Assembly: GCA_964019135.1 (NCBI GenBank)
Contig: OZ025256.1
Coordinates: forward strand, 16,561,911-16,625,910
Direction: 5' to 3'
From: Arenicola marina
Taxonomy: Eukaryota > Annelida > Polychaeta > Arenicolidae
DNA: 64,000 bases
Shown here: positions 1 through 12,670 of the stretch, in pieces
Layout: every line of letters begins with the position of its first letter
How positions within the stretch are numbered: position 1 is the stretch's first letter
Program-made: the position numbers and the translations under genes
Notes under the pieces: generated by a model
What the model saw: the letters and a program-made list of their open reading frames with translations, nothing else
What the model was told of the DNA's origin: nothing
The model's database searches: none

Positions 1-2766
1 GGCCGACGGGACAGTCCCACCTCGGGAGGCCGACGGGACAGTCCCACCCCGGGAGGGCGATAGGACAGTCCCACCTCGGGAGGCCGACAGGACAGTCCCA
101 CCTCGGGAGGCCGACAGGACAGTCCCTACTCGGGAGGCGACGGGACAGTCCGACCTCGGGAGGCCGACAGGCGGTCCCACCTCGGGAGGCCGACAGGACA
201 GTCCCACCTCGGGAGGCGACGGGACAGTCCCACCTCGGGAGGCCGACAGGCGGTCCCACCTCGGGAGGCCGACAGGACAGTCCCACCTCGGGAGGCCGAC
301 AGGACAGTCCCACCTCGGGAGGCCGACAGGACAGTCCCACCTGGGGAGGCCGACGGGACAGTCGCGCCTCGGGAGGCCGACAGGACAGTCCCACCTCGGG
401 AGGCCGACGGGACAGTCCCACCTCGGGAGGCCGACAGGACAGTCCCACCTCGGGAGGCCGACAGGACAGTCCCACCTCGGGAGGCCGACGGGACAGTCCC
501 ACCTCGGGAGGCCGACGGGACAGTCCCACCTCGGGAGGCCGACGGGACAGTCCCATCCCGGGAGGCCGACGGGACAGTCCCATCCCGGGAGGCCGACAGG
601 ACTGTCCCACCTCGGGAGGCCGACAGGACAGTCCCACCTCGGGAGGCCAACGGGACAGTCCCACTTCGGGAGGCCGACAGGACAGTCCCACTTCGGGAGG
701 CAAACAGGACAGTCCCACCTCGGGAGGCCGACGGGACAGTCCCACCTCGGGAGGCCGACAGGACAGTCCCACCCCGGGAGGCCGACAGGACAGTCCCACC
801 TCGGGAGGCCAACGGGACAGTCCCACTTCGGGAGGCCGACAGGACAGTCCCACCTCGGGAGGCCGACAGGACAGTCCCACCTCGGGAGGCCGACGGGACA
901 GTCCCACCCCGGGAGGCCGACGGGACAGTCCCACCTCGGGAGGCCGACAGGACAGTCCCACCTCGCGAGGCCGACGGGACAGTCCCACCCCGGGAGGCCG
1001 ACGGGACAGTCCCACCTCGGGAGGCCGACAGGACAGTACCACCTAGGGAGGCTGACAGGACAGTCCCACCTCGGGAGGCCGACAGGACAGTCCCACTCTG
1101 AGAGGGCGACGGGACAGTCCCAGCTCGGGAGGCCGACAGGACAGTCCCAGCTCGGGAGGCCGACAGGACAGTCCCACCCCGGGAGGCCGACAGGACAGTC
1201 CCACCTCGGGAGGCCGACGGGACAGTCCCACCCCGGGAGGGCGATAGGACAGTCCCACCTCGGGAGGCCGACAGGACAGTCCCTACTCGGGAGGCGACGG
1301 GACAGTCCGACCTCGGGAGGCCGACAGGCGGTCCCACCTCGGGAGGCCGACAGGACAGTCCCACCTCGGGAGGCGACGGGACAGTCCGACCTCGGGAGGC
1401 CGACAGGCGGTCCCACCTCGGGAGGCCGACAGGACAGTCCCACTTCGGGAGGCCGACAGGACAGTCCCACCTGGGGAGGCCGACGGGACAGTCCCACCTC
1501 GGGAGGCCGACAGGACAGTCCCACCTCGGGAGGCCGACAGGACAGTCCCACCTCGGGAGGCCGACAGGACAGTCCCACCTGGGGAGGCCGACAGGACAGT
1601 CCCACCTCAGGAGGGCGACGGAACAGTCCCACCTCGGGAGGCGACGGAACAGTCCGACCTCGGGAGGCGACGGAACAGTCCGACCTCGGGAGGCCGACAG
1701 GCGGTCCCACCTCGGGAGGCCGACAGGACAGTCCCACCTCGGGAGGCCGACAGGACAGTCCCACCTGGGGAGGCCGACGGGACAGTCCCACCTCGGGAGG
1801 CCGACAGGACAGTCCCACCTCGGGAGGCCGACAGGACAGTCCCACCTCGGGAGGCCGACGGGACAGTCCCACCTCGGGAGGCCGACGGGACAGTCTCACC
1901 TCGGGAGGCCGACGGGACAGTCCCACCTCGGGAGGCCGACAGGACAGTCCCACCTCGGGAGGCCGACAGGACAGTCCCACCTCGGGAGGCCGACGGGATA
2001 GTCCCACCTCGGGAGGCCGACAGGACAGTCCCACCTCGGGAGGCCGACGGAACAGTCCCACCTCGGGAGGCCGACAGGACAGTCTCACCCCGGGAGGCCG
2101 ACGGGACAGTCCCACCTAGGGAGGCCGACAGGACAGTCCCACCTCGGGAGGCCGACAGGACAGTCCCACCTCGGGAGGCCGACAGGACAGTCCCACCTCG
2201 GGAGGCGACGGGACAGTCCGACCTCGGGAGGCCGACGGGACAGTCCCACCTCGGGAGGCCGACGGGACAGTCCCACCTTGGTAGGCCGACAGGACAGTCC
2301 CACCTCGGGAGGCCGACGGGACAGTCCCACCTCGGGAGGCCGATGGGACAGTCCCACCTCGGGAGGCCGACATGAAAGTCCCACCCCGGGAGGCCGACGG
2401 GACAGTCCCACTTCGGGAGGCCGATAGGACAGTCCCACCTCGGGAGGCCGACGGGACAGTCCCACCTCGGGAGGCCGACAGGACCGTCCCACCTCAGGAG
2501 GCCGACGGGACAGTCCCACCTCGGGAGGCCGACGGGTCAGTCCCACCCCGGGAGGCCGACAGGACAGTCCCACCCTGGGAGGCCGACAGGACAGTCCCAC
2601 CTCGGGAGGCCGACAGGACATTCCCACCTCGGGAGGCCGACAGGACATTCCCACCCCGGGAGGCCGACAGGACAGTCCCACCCCGGGAGGCCGACAGGAA
2701 AGTCCCACCTCGGGAGGCAGACAGGACAGTCCCACCTCGGGAGGCCGACAGGACAATCCCACCCCG
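1..2766. repeat. 27-bp GC-rich minisatellite array
   Basis: About 100 head-to-tail copies of a 27-bp unit of the form CAGTCCCACCTCGGGAGGCC + GACRGGA. Units vary mainly at an A/G before GG and at CCTCG versus CCCCG. Shortened units (GGAGGCGACGGGACAGTCCG followed by GGCGGTCCCACC) occur as a block near 125-260 and recur near 1265-1440 and 1610-1770, which shows higher-order duplication. Because 27 is a multiple of 3, both strands stay open for hundreds of codons. I regard those reading frames as products of the period and not as genes. The array continues past the left edge of the window. Confidence 0.97.
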
Positions 2767-3711
2767 GCCCCTGTCCCTTTTCCACCCCGATAAGCATGAA
2801 GGGGTGTTCGATTTACCTGAAACCGACGGGAAACCGAAACCGTTTTTGAAGCCGGTTTAAACGGTTTGCCCACATTTGTTTACAGTTTTAGCGTGTATTT
2901 AGGCTACTAGCCGCCCCGCTCGCTCCGCTCGCGGAACGTCTAGCGTTCGTAGTAATAAGCGAAAGAAATAACAGTATAACAGTATTTTGTTTTATACGTT
3001 AAATAGTAGCAGGCAGAAGGTAGACATTGGGCAGAAATAATATAGATAATTATATAGACATAAATTCAGAGCGGGAGGTTGTTCGTCATTTAACGTAGTA
3101 CTACTACCTTCAGTGGATAAAATCTGCCTGACGTCCTGGTTGGATCTATAGAATTGACGTGTAGTCCGCTTAACTATCCTCGCCAGGTGGCGCCACCGGG
3201 GCGACCACGTGTTTCCTGACTACTGATGGGAAGTTGTGGGCGCGAGACAGTACGGGATTTGTTTGCTTTGATGACGGTTCGGACGATAATGCGTTGGGAA
3301 AAATATTACTGTTGGCACCAAGCCAGGTAGCCCGCCGCACCCGTAAGCGATATTATGCGCGGGATAAGGTGATAATCACCCAGTGGTTGTGTTGACACAT
3401 ACAATAGCTTTGACACATCTAAGAGCGACGGTTGAATATATAGGTTCAAGGCGGCTGCTGTTGCCAATGCGCTCTTGCATGCCGCGGCACAGTGGGACAG
3501 ACAGCTTCATTTTATTAGTATAGATGGCCATGTGCTTATGAAGTTATGCCAACATAAATATGCGATCTGTTTCCTTTTTTACACGCGATTGGACTGCCCG
3601 TTAATAAATTAGCGTCATACTTTGTGTCCATAAATTTATATTCATTACATTTGTGATTAACTATGGTGTATGTTTCAATTGAATTGACAGTTAATTTCGT
3701 GAAACGGAAAC
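2767..3711. other. Intergenic, nothing recognised
   Basis: Sequence after the minisatellite. No exon with matching splice signals, no RNA gene and no known element end is visible. A short palindromic GC-rich patch lies near 2913-2935. Confidence 0.5.
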
Positions 3712-4250
3712 CAGTGGCGGATCTAGGGGGGGGGGGGGGTAGGGGGGTTGCAACCCCCCACCCCCCTTGGGAGCCAGAACATACAACTTCCATGTTAACA
3801 TACATGTTAAAGTCCCAAGTCTTTAGAGAGCACCCCCCCCCCCTTGGGAAGCTGAACATACACCGTTGAAGTCAAGTTCTCCGAGCCCCCCCCCCCACCC
3901 CGGTCGCAAGTTTTGTTTTTCAGAGCCCCTGCCCCCCACCCCCCTGTCACAAGTCTTCAGAGCACCCCCCGCCCCCCTTGGGAGCCAGAACATACAACTT
4001 CCATGTTAACATACATGTTAAAGTCCCAAGTCTTTAGAGAGCACCCCCCCCCTTGGGAAGCTGAACATACACTGTTGAAGTCAAGTTCTCCGAGCACCCC
4101 CCCCCCACTCCCGCCACAAGTCTTCAGAGCACCCCCCGCCCCCGGTCGCAAGTTTTGAGAGAGCAACAGCCCCCTTGGGAGCCTGAACATACACTGTTAA
4201 GGTCGGCTTGTCCGCCCTCCCCCCCGGTCGCAAGTTTTTCAGAGCGCATA
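3712..4250 (+). mobile_element. Repeat with CAGTGGCGGATC terminus and internal tandem C-rich units
   Basis: Begins with CAGTGGCGGATCTAG followed by G runs, the same terminus as the short elements at 20526, 36729, 40003 and 43982. Inside, a unit containing CTTGGGAGCCAGAACATAC, AAGTCCCAAGTCTTTAGAGA and poly-C runs is repeated about twice in full, with further partial units. A piece of the same internal sequence appears near 20580. It is probably a non-autonomous DNA transposon with internal tandem growth. The right end is not clearly defined. Confidence 0.5.
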
Positions 4251-5870
4251 CTGCCCGCCGCATGACCTACATTGGTTTCTATGTCGACATCCGTATCCTG
4301 TCTGAGCCCAGTCTCTCGCACTATCGTGAGTGACCACAGCCTCACACGTCACAGCGCAGCCACCTAGGCTACATGAGCCAGTGTGATTCGGCATCACAAC
4401 TTTTTTAATCTGTCAAGGATACCAGTTTAACGTGTCTGGTACACGTGCAAGCCAGGTTATATGGAACCTGGGAACTCACCGTCTAAAGGTGTACAGTTTG
4501 ACGAAGTCAGACGAAGCTGGCAGTACGCATTGGGCGTTGAGAATCTCGAACTTTCTTTCGACCACCAAGGGACTCACTTGGTCAGCGGCAGTGTTGGTTA
4601 TTCGTTGCCGCGATAGCGAGTACGGGACGCCGTTCGGGTAAATATAACGCTAATATTATCAGCGATTCTGATGGCCCAAGTTTAAAGTTACTATTTCAAC
4701 AAATTTTGCGGCGGGGTTGTTCCGTCAGATCACATGAGGCGCCGCGGCTGTTGGAACAGCTGTAAACACTGTATAACACTCTGCCTCAAGGAGGCGCTGC
4801 CAGTAGCGAATCCTGGCCAATAACGTCTAGTATATATATGGTTGGTACCAGTGACTTCCGGAAAGTTAGTCGTTGGCGCTCGCCCTGGCGGAGATTACTT
4901 CATGCGTGTTACGTCACCAGCACATCAACGTCACTGTACACACGTTTTTTCTCCGCCAGATTTGGATCACAATGAATGTTTACTTTTTGTTGTAATAGTA
5001 AATTTAAAAGACGAATCTTATAGGAGTGTCCAGGTGCCGGACTGAACTTTGAGCTAGTCCCATATGAGACAGTTGTTGCTCCACACAACAGTCCCATGTC
5101 CGCATGTAGAAAATGAGGGTGTAAGATTTTTTTTTGTGGGCGACTAAGTGTTGTTTACCGCACGATCCATCAAACCCTTGTCATTCTGTATTCTGATACC
5201 TAAACTTCATATTTACCACAACACCCACATGCATATGAACTAACAAAGTATCGCATTACTATCAAGTCGGTTGAAATGAGACTTTCTTGTTGTTTATCGC
5301 GCCATTTCGTATTTGGTCATTCTTAACCAGCGACTTTCGCCAGGTGGCGTTTCGCTTATTGCGTGTCAATTGGCTGGGTGTATGAAGCGCCACCAAGCGC
5401 ATGGTGTGGTTCACCGACATGCACGCAAGCGCAGTTTCTCAACTGGGTGGGCAAGGTGGCGGACAGAACTGAGTTGTCTGCTGCTTCGAAAAATCAACAG
5501 AGAATATCGTCGTAATCACGGAGACTTCAACCAAAATAACAAGATAAGTTGTAAGATACATACTTCTAGAAACTATTGCCATACCCCAAAAAGTTCTCGC
5601 CATCAGCACCGCTTCTCGCCACGCGTGTTTGTAAAATGCCGTACAGGATTTGATAGACTGGACATGTGGCGGTGTTTCCCAACAACGCCACATGGGGCTA
5701 AACTTTGAGCTATTTCTCTCCGAGCCGGATGCATGTGTGCACGCCAGGGGTCGTATCTATAATCCTTTCGCAAGGGAGAGACCTAACTGACTGCCCGAGG
5801 CGGTTTAATAGACCAATCTGGGCTCGGTCACTGAGCCCCGCCTACGCTTGAGTCCTTTTTCCTTATTCGT
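4251..5870. other. Intergenic, no gene recognised
   Basis: Only short open frames without family resemblance. A motif around GAACTTTGAGCTAGT occurs near 5043 and 5700 and again near 9170, so pieces of a dispersed repeat are present. Confidence 0.45.
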
Positions 5871-6060
5871 GAGTATGAAATTGACAATCATAGCTGATGG
5901 TAGGTACAAGTGAGAAGTACTCATCTCTGAAGCTGATAAGAAAGTAACATGCTGCTTTGTTGACCGACTTGTTTGTAACGCACGTGGAAGACCTTTTTTC
6001 ACCACATGATTGGATAATAGCAACAGTGACGTCAGTGAATGATTGACAGCCTGGATCGGA
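5871..6060 (+). repeat. Dispersed repeat, copy 1
   Basis: About 180 bp that matches 37320-37505 in the same orientation. Both contain ACTCATCTCTGAA, an ACATGCTGCTT block, TAACGCACRTG and a final GACAGC(C/A)TG. No coding capacity; the family is not recognised. Confidence 0.6.
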
Positions 6061-6107
6061 CTATTTCACGGTCGGACAGGTCAAAATACTAGTTGTATGC
6101 CCGACGG

Positions 6108-6222
6108 GGCAGGAGTAGGGGATTACCCCTGGGGACATGGCTCCACCCTCCTTTCCTTCTCCCATTGACGCGATAGGACCAAAGGTGGTTAAAGCGTCCT
6201 GAATAACCAACCAACTCGACTA
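6108..6222 (+). mobile_element. tRNA-derived SINE, 3' part only
   Basis: Matches the 3' half of the SINEs at 16302, 27108, 46685 and 56242: GGGGATTACCCCTGGGGACA, then CTTCTCCCATTGACGCGATA and GGTTAAAGCGTCCTGAATA, ending in CAACCAAC. The tRNA-like head with A and B boxes is missing, so this is a truncated copy. Confidence 0.75.
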
Positions 6223-6360
6223 ACAAATCCTCTTTATTATAATAATATCAATTTCTTAATTCAGAAAATCCGCTTCTTGGGTGACTACTGTGTTTTGAAC
6301 CCGATAATGGCTCGACAAATCTTCCACTCAGCGCTAGGTCTGTTGGCGTAGTAGGGATCT

Positions 6361-6525
6361 GGATGGGGGGGGGGGTCCAGTGTTCACTGTCGATTTTTCA
6401 CGACGTTCCGTTTCGCTTTTTGCCTAAGTTCAGTGTCGTTTTCTTCAAAAATCTGTGACGATGCCGTTTTTTTTCAGATCCTAAGTGTTAGAATTTGGGG
6501 GTCAATGTCGAACTGACCCCTTCAA
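6361..6525 (+). repeat. GTGTCG-rich dispersed repeat, copy 1
   Basis: Contains GTCGATTTTTC, GTTCAGTGTCGTTTTCTTC and a TTTTTCAGAT segment in the same order as 40361-40600 and 54150-54405 and, reversed, 59640-59795. No coding potential. The four copies define a family that I cannot name. Confidence 0.6.
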
Positions 6526-9235
6526 CTCTAAGTGGTGATTATGCAGACGGCCCAGCCTGTTGGTGAACAATTGAAAGTGTTTGCTTTTTTTCCAAGGTGT
6601 GCACAGTATTTTCCTGCCATGTGTGCAGGGTATTAGCCAGAATTTTGTTTGCCAGCCAAACTTTGGGCTGGTACATCAAGTGTTCATACAACATTGTGCG
6701 CGCTATGATTTTCTTCTAAACCTCTTGACCGAAAGGCCCTTATTCGACGGGTAAACAGCACCTAACTGCCCGCCAAACTGAAAATCTACCCGCTACAATT
6801 AAAACTGCCCGCCCACCCGGCGTGCAGACGGGTCCCTGGCTAATAACTGTGACGCCTCCCATTTTGGTACCCGGGGAAATCAGGTATTTTTGTAAAATTA
6901 TCCCTTTGTGTACGATGTCAACCCCAACTAAACTGTTTACCTACCTTGTATGAGGCCGTATTGTCATTTTCTGTTGTCTTTTTAACTTGTATTTTCTTAT
7001 TTGGGATGGTACGAACCAATTTGTATTGTTTTTGGTGATGTTTACCTCTCGGGGCGGCCATGATTGTTGTTTCTCGCGCGCAGCCTCGTTTTAGCCATTA
7101 TGATAATTACCAAAGTTTTATAACCTCGCTGCCAACAAAAGCCGCATTTATGTACAAGTGACACAGACTAAAACAGCCGGTGTGGTTCACTCATGTACAT
7201 TTATTTAACAAATGTATACAAAGATTAAGATTGCGTGGTAGTCTGGGGAAAGACGAAAAACATCTAAGTACTCATGGAAGTATATAGAGCGTAAAGACAA
7301 GGTATATGACAAGGATAAAGGCATATAGTTATTTAAATCTATACTATTTAAATAATCCAATAGAAACGCATATCTATATCAAAGTATCATACAAACAGGT
7401 AACATACCTTTCCAGTCGGACCACAGTGACTAATAAATATCAGCCTGCCCCGAGCTGGGACGGAGCCATAGTCACGAGTCGGAATCCCTTACGTTTATAT
7501 ACCCGCTGTGACAAGGAAAGGATGGGACAAGACGCATTTTAACGCTGGCGGATTGGCTAATACAGGCCAACAATCAAATGAACACCTTACGGTGGCCGCT
7601 CCCTCACTCTCAAACTCACTTTCATACTCACTTTCATGCTCACTCATCCCCAACCCGGCGCACCTTACGAAAAGCAGTCACTCACACATTCATTCACACA
7701 CTCACTCACACAGGCGCTATGGCAAGCCGACTTTTCATATCGGTCACACAAGGCCCTAGTTTCTGGTCCTGTTGATTTTTGCCTGATATTCTTTAATGTT
7801 TTAATCTAAGCCAGCAACCTGCATCGCATACTTTAAACTCTCAATTTAAGGAGAAACGCGAAAAGGGAGATATAGATTATTTCTGTGTGCGTCTTCCGGT
7901 GTGACGGGTATAAAGGGAGACACCGGTTGGAATTTTAACACACTAGTTCTAGGAACACACTCGGCACACACTCAGACGAGAGAAGCAGTGCAGACCCTGT
8001 CGGTTAGTGCCCCCATTTACACCCCCCCCCCTTTCTTATTACCCACCATACCACGATGACCACGATGACCCTGATGATTTGACGATGCGTGAACCCGATG
8101 TCCCGAGGACCGGATGACGATGTAGATGATGACAGCCTCTCAGCTCTCTGACTGTTAATGTTTCCTGAATAGAATCTCTCCCACCTACTACTAACCCCTG
8201 CATTTTCCCACTGGATCTTCTCTTCTGCACCCCTATTTCGCTGGGATCCCCCCCCCCCCATCAATCCACCTAGATCTATCTTAATTCTTATGGTAATAAG
8301 CTCAGGGGATTTTTCTTTTAATTAGTCTTTACCAGACTAGAGGTCTGGTTACATGCAGAGTGTTTTATTTTTATATTGTCCCTTGTACCTGCCTTGCAAA
8401 GAATATTTAAATAAATGCCGCCAATGGTGGGAGACTGACATTACCTTTGTGAATAGTTTTTTTTTGTTTCTTTCCCTTATACAAGATTTTATTTTATTTT
8501 CGTCAAACGGCGATCCTGACAAGTTACGGTCGTAACAATATTTTGGTGTCAGAAGTGGGATGCGCCACAATGCCCCCTGCTTAAGTGTTAGGCGTCCTCG
8601 CCAACACTAACCTAACACCACAAAAATATTATACAAAATCTCACAAGTAAATGAACCTGCAGCGTTGCAAGCGACGAGTACTTAGATGCAGCTACATGTA
8701 AAAATACACCCTTACACGGGATTAGAATAGGGACCGTTATACCTGCATGTGTGAAAAACGCGTTGATGAGATCAGTGGGGTGAGTGGAAGCAAGGATATT
8801 TTTTATTAAGGCAGAAAATGGCTATCGCCTCCCCCCCCCCCACCCCCCGACCCCGCCTCGTCCATCTTCCATGTTTGAGCCCACGAAATGTATTAATGTA
8901 GTAAACGTTAGGCGTGAGTAATAAGTGAGCTATGCTGAAACAATGGTTCGCCCTTACATGGAAGAACTACCCCCCCCCCCCTTGGGAGTGCCGGGGTGAA
9001 ATGCAGAAGTGTCCCCTCCCCCACGTGCGCAAATGTTATATATAATATATAACTATATATAAAATACACGATGTTGAGACCCTCTCCGCTCCATGTGTTC
9101 GTACGGTGCCATTATGATAGATACAGGAGGGTGGGGGCTTCTCCGAATGGGCGACACACACCGGCCTGAACTTTGAGCTAGTTCACCCCGAGCTGGATGC
9201 GTTAGTGCGCGCGCCAGGCCCACCCGTGCGGCTCG
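6526..9235. other. Intergenic, no gene recognised
   Basis: No supported exon. Notable contents are a CACTCACTTT/CACACTCA simple repeat at about 7605-7710, several poly-C runs (8027, 8250, 8830, 8970) and a GAACTTTGAGCTAGTTC fragment at about 9170 shared with 5700. Confidence 0.45.
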
Positions 9236-11195
9236 GGCAGGCAGGCAGGTATGGCAAGCCCTTTGTATCGTAATTCGAGAAACTTAGTTTCTCGACAAGA
9301 AACCTAGTTTCTTGCTCGAGAAACCCGGTTTCTTCGCCGAAAATCTCGGTTTCTCGACAAGAAACTAGGATTCTTGGCGGGAAAGTAAGTTCTTAGCGCT
9401 AAATTGGGGTTATAGCCAGAATCCCGGTTTCCAGAGATATAACCCTAGTTTTAGCGACAACCCCAGTTTTTACAGCGCCGATTGTATCTTAATGTCTATA
9501 CCTCCATTATTGGTCAGGAAACTGGCTTTCTTGCCTTCAAATCCCACTTTCTCGCCAAGAAACCAGGATTACAGGTTAAAACCACAGTTTTAACCTCCAT
9601 AACCGCAGTTTCAGCGAGAAACCTAGTTTCCTGTCGAGAAACCAGGTTTCCTGCCGAGAAACTAGGTTTCTTCGTTGCTAAGGTTCGTATCTAGGATTCC
9701 TGAACGTCACACTTCGCACCGCACATTCAGCCAATGAGAGCGCATGTGAGTGAGGGAATTTCCCCGGGCAATCCCTTACGCTACTATGACCTTTGACCGA
9801 TCTGTCGCGTTTTAACTCGTAATTGATGGTTTTTCCGTCTATCTGCGGGCCACAGCGGTGCCTGTTTGCGTGGTACGTTGGCCTTGAAACTTGGGCTCAT
9901 GCTTTCTAGCGAGCGTATACACACTCTCTCTGCGACCGAATANNNNNNNNNNNNNNNNNNNNNNNNNNNNNNNNNNNNNNNNNNNNNNNNNNNNNNNNNN
10001 NNNNNNNNNNNNNNNNNNNNNNNNNNNNNNNNNNNNNNNNNNNNNNNNNNNNNNNNNNNNNNNNNNNNNNNNNNNNNNNNNNNNNNNNNNNNNNNNNNNN
10101 NNNNNNNNNNNNNNNNNNNNNNNNNNNNNNNNNNNNNNNNNNGGCAATCCCTTACGCTACTATGACCTTTGACCGATCTGTCGCGTTTTAACTCGTAATT
10201 GATGGTTTTTCCGTCTATCTGCGGGCCACAGCGGTGCCTGTTTGCGTGGTACGTTGGCCTTGAAACTTGGGCTCATGCTTTCTAGCGAGCGTATACACAC
10301 TCTCTCTGCGACCGAATATCAACACAGCGGTGTGCGGATTGTACTGTGGCCCATAGATACAACGGTTGCGCTGAGGGTATTTCTTCGCTCCGCGCGGTGA
10401 AACGGTTTCAGAGTAGGTCCGGGCACGCGATAAAAATACGGATTGGCCAACTGTACAAAGCTTCCCCTTATTGCATTGTGAGGATGTTGAAAAGAATATT
10501 ATATTTTTCCGACATTGATAGTAAAATGAAAGATATATTAAAGTGTGGCTACGAATGTAAAAAAAGTATTCCTAACGTGGTGCTGCAGGGTCTGTGGAGG
10601 ACCCAGCCCAGTAAGGGATTCCCCGGGAATTCCTTCACTCACATGCGCTCTCATTGGCTGAATGTGCGGTGCGAAGTGTGACGTTCAGGAATCCTAGATA
10701 CGGACCTTAGCAACGAAGAAACCTGGATTCTCGACAGGAAACCTGGTTTCTCGACAGGAAACCTGGTTTCTCGACAGGAAACTAGGTTTCTCGCTGAAAC
10801 TGCGGTTATGGAGGATAAAACTGTGGTTTTAACCCGGAATCCTGGTTTCTTGGCGAGAAAGTAGGATTTGAAGGCAAGAAAGCCAGTTTCCTGACCAATA
10901 ATGAAGGTATAGACATTAAGATACAATCGGCGCTGTAAAAACTGGGGTTGTCGCTAAAACTAGGGTTATATCTCTGGAAACCGGGATTCTGGCTATAACC
11001 CCCATTTTAGCGTTAAGAACTTACTTTCCCGCCAAGAATCTTAGTTTCTTGTCGAGAAACCGGGATTTTCGGCGAAGAAACCGGGTTTCTCGAGCAAGAA
11101 ACTAGGTTTCTTGTCGAGAAACTAAGTTTCTCGAATTACGATACAAAGGGCTTGCCATAGGCAGGCAGGCAGGGCAGGCAGGCAGGCAGGCAGGC
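9236..11195. mobile_element. Fold-back element with ~0.5-kb inverted arms
   Basis: The left arm (about 9246-9790) and right arm (about 10605-11160) are inverted copies. Both run from GGCTTGCCATA through many short palindromes of the type CGAGAAACTAGGTTTCTTG to a segment with GATTCCTGAACGTCACACTT. The interior (about 9790-10605) includes the assembly gap. GCAG/CAGG microsatellite flanks both outer ends (9236-9250 and 11157-11195). No transposase is seen, so the element is non-autonomous or its coding part is lost in the gap. Open frames in both arms are mirror images of each other and are not genes. Confidence 0.75.
9943..10142. other. Assembly gap (200 N)
   Basis: A run of 200 N. The 176 bases before it (9767-9942) are repeated, apparently identically, right after it (10143-10318). 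This suggests that two contig ends overlapped but were not merged, so the true gap may be zero or negative. Confidence 0.95.
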
Positions 11196-11924
11196 CAATT
11201 AACGGAGAAAACATTCGTAAACATTTGTGCAACATACCAAGTGCACCGTGTGTGGCGGCACGGTTAGGACATGCATCGCGTAGCCACGCCGGTCATTTTT
11301 GAAACCTACCTCTTTCAGCCCCAACCTGGTACTAATTTAACACCGATCCTTGCTTGGTCTTGGCTGTGAGGACCGTACGGTGTGTCTGTCGTTCGTGAAT
11401 GTGATCCTCACTGGCCGATCTCGTCGGACTTGGTGGTGGTGGTGGTGTCTGTAATCGGGTAACAAAGTCCGCTGTGAGTGACTCTGAAGAGGCGGTGCAT
11501 GGGGCCAGTGTGCAATGTTCACTGTGTCCACGCTGACAGACCCATTGAGACATGCATATGCAGATTGGCTGCACGGGCACAACAAGGTTATACCCCGGCT
11601 GCGTCATGTGTAGCTCTGTAACATGGCCCACCAGCCGCAGGGCGGACCGGAGGGCCATGTTACAGGGCTACGCCATGTGGGCCTCTTCCATGCAGTAGGG
11701 TTGTTGTTATGAAATGAAGTGCTGTTGTAGGTAGCCTGGTTCTGCGGCCCACTCAACAAGTATACTAACATGTCACTCTGCCGGCAGAGGGAGCTCGTTC
11801 CTCACATCACTAGGACTATGGCGCAAGTTTAACGCCCCCTGCCGGGAGATCGCTTACCTGTATGAATATGAGCGGTGGTACCAGTATATTTTTTAGGCCG
11901 CTTAAAGTTGCATGGGGGGAGGGG

Positions 11925-12250
11925 GGGGGGGGGGGGCGTTCCTCGGGATTTGGCTTTTCATTTCACCGTGAATTGGGAATGAGGAAAATAATTCTTCCTG
12001 AACTGGGAATTGAGTATAAGCCGACCGTCGCGACCATGGATTTTCATTAATCGTGAACTGGCAATTTTAACTTATTAAATAACCGTGAATTGGGGAAATC
12101 GTCAATTTAGTATCGTGTATCCGCCCTTGGATTGCACGTGGAGAGTTCGGCTTGTAAAACACCGTGACCTGGGAATAAAACTGATAAAGAAATTTATTCT
12201 TCGTGATCTGAGAACACGACCCCCTCCCCCTACCCCCCCACCTTACGTAT
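11925..12250 (+). mobile_element. Dispersed element inserted in copy 1 only
   Basis: About 320 bp with repeats of the type CGTGAATTGGGAATGAGG, starting in a G-run and ending in a C-run. The same sequence, reversed, occurs at about 46320-46600. The equivalent site in duplication copy 2 (near 21285) passes from G-run to AAATTAAAGAAGTCAAGATA without it, so the insertion is younger than the duplication, or it was lost from copy 2. No coding capacity. Confidence 0.6.
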
Positions 12251-12555
12251 TGAGCTCTTGCCCGCCAAAATTAAAGAAGTCAAGATAGAAATAACAACCA
12301 GTCCTTGAATCATCCAGTATTCTTTTGTCTATATTCCACGCATACCAGATTGCCCAATGGAGTCTCTTAGCCTTACCCGTGATATCAATTTACCACAGAT
12401 TTTCAACTTAGTGGTAAACGTCATCAGTTTGTGTGCTTCGCGCTGATTTGTTTTAAGTAGCAGTGCCGCGACAGAGTTATGTGGTGTCCAGGGATAGACA
12501 CGTTTGCCAAATCACAACCGGCGATATTTATTAGATCTCTGCCTGGTCCGCCATT

Positions 12556-12670
12556 GACCAATCAGGAGGCAATACTCTAATTATATTCAAACTGGAAATG
12601 ACGCCTACTGTGTGAGCAAAACAAGACCGCGTGATCGTCGCTAATATAAGTAGTACACAGACACAGTATT
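12556..12670 (+). promoter_or_regulatory. Candidate promoter of gene copy 1 (CCAAT and TATA-like)
   Basis: GACCAATCAGG (12556-12566) is a consensus CCAAT/NF-Y box. CTAATATAAG (12641-12650) is TATA-like and lies 75-85 bp further on. Both lie upstream of the satellite array and of a predicted 3' splice site at 13971, so transcription starting near 12670 would give a 5'-UTR intron holding the satellite. This is inference from motifs only. Confidence 0.35.

Noticed and set aside
126-1364. 412-codon minus-strand frame over the 27-bp array
   Set aside because: The period is a multiple of 3, so every frame without a stop in one unit stays open. No start context, no non-repeat part and no splice partner.
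5313-5708. 131-codon plus-strand frame
   Set aside because: No recognisable domain, no splice context, and part of it falls in a dispersed repeat motif shared with 9170.
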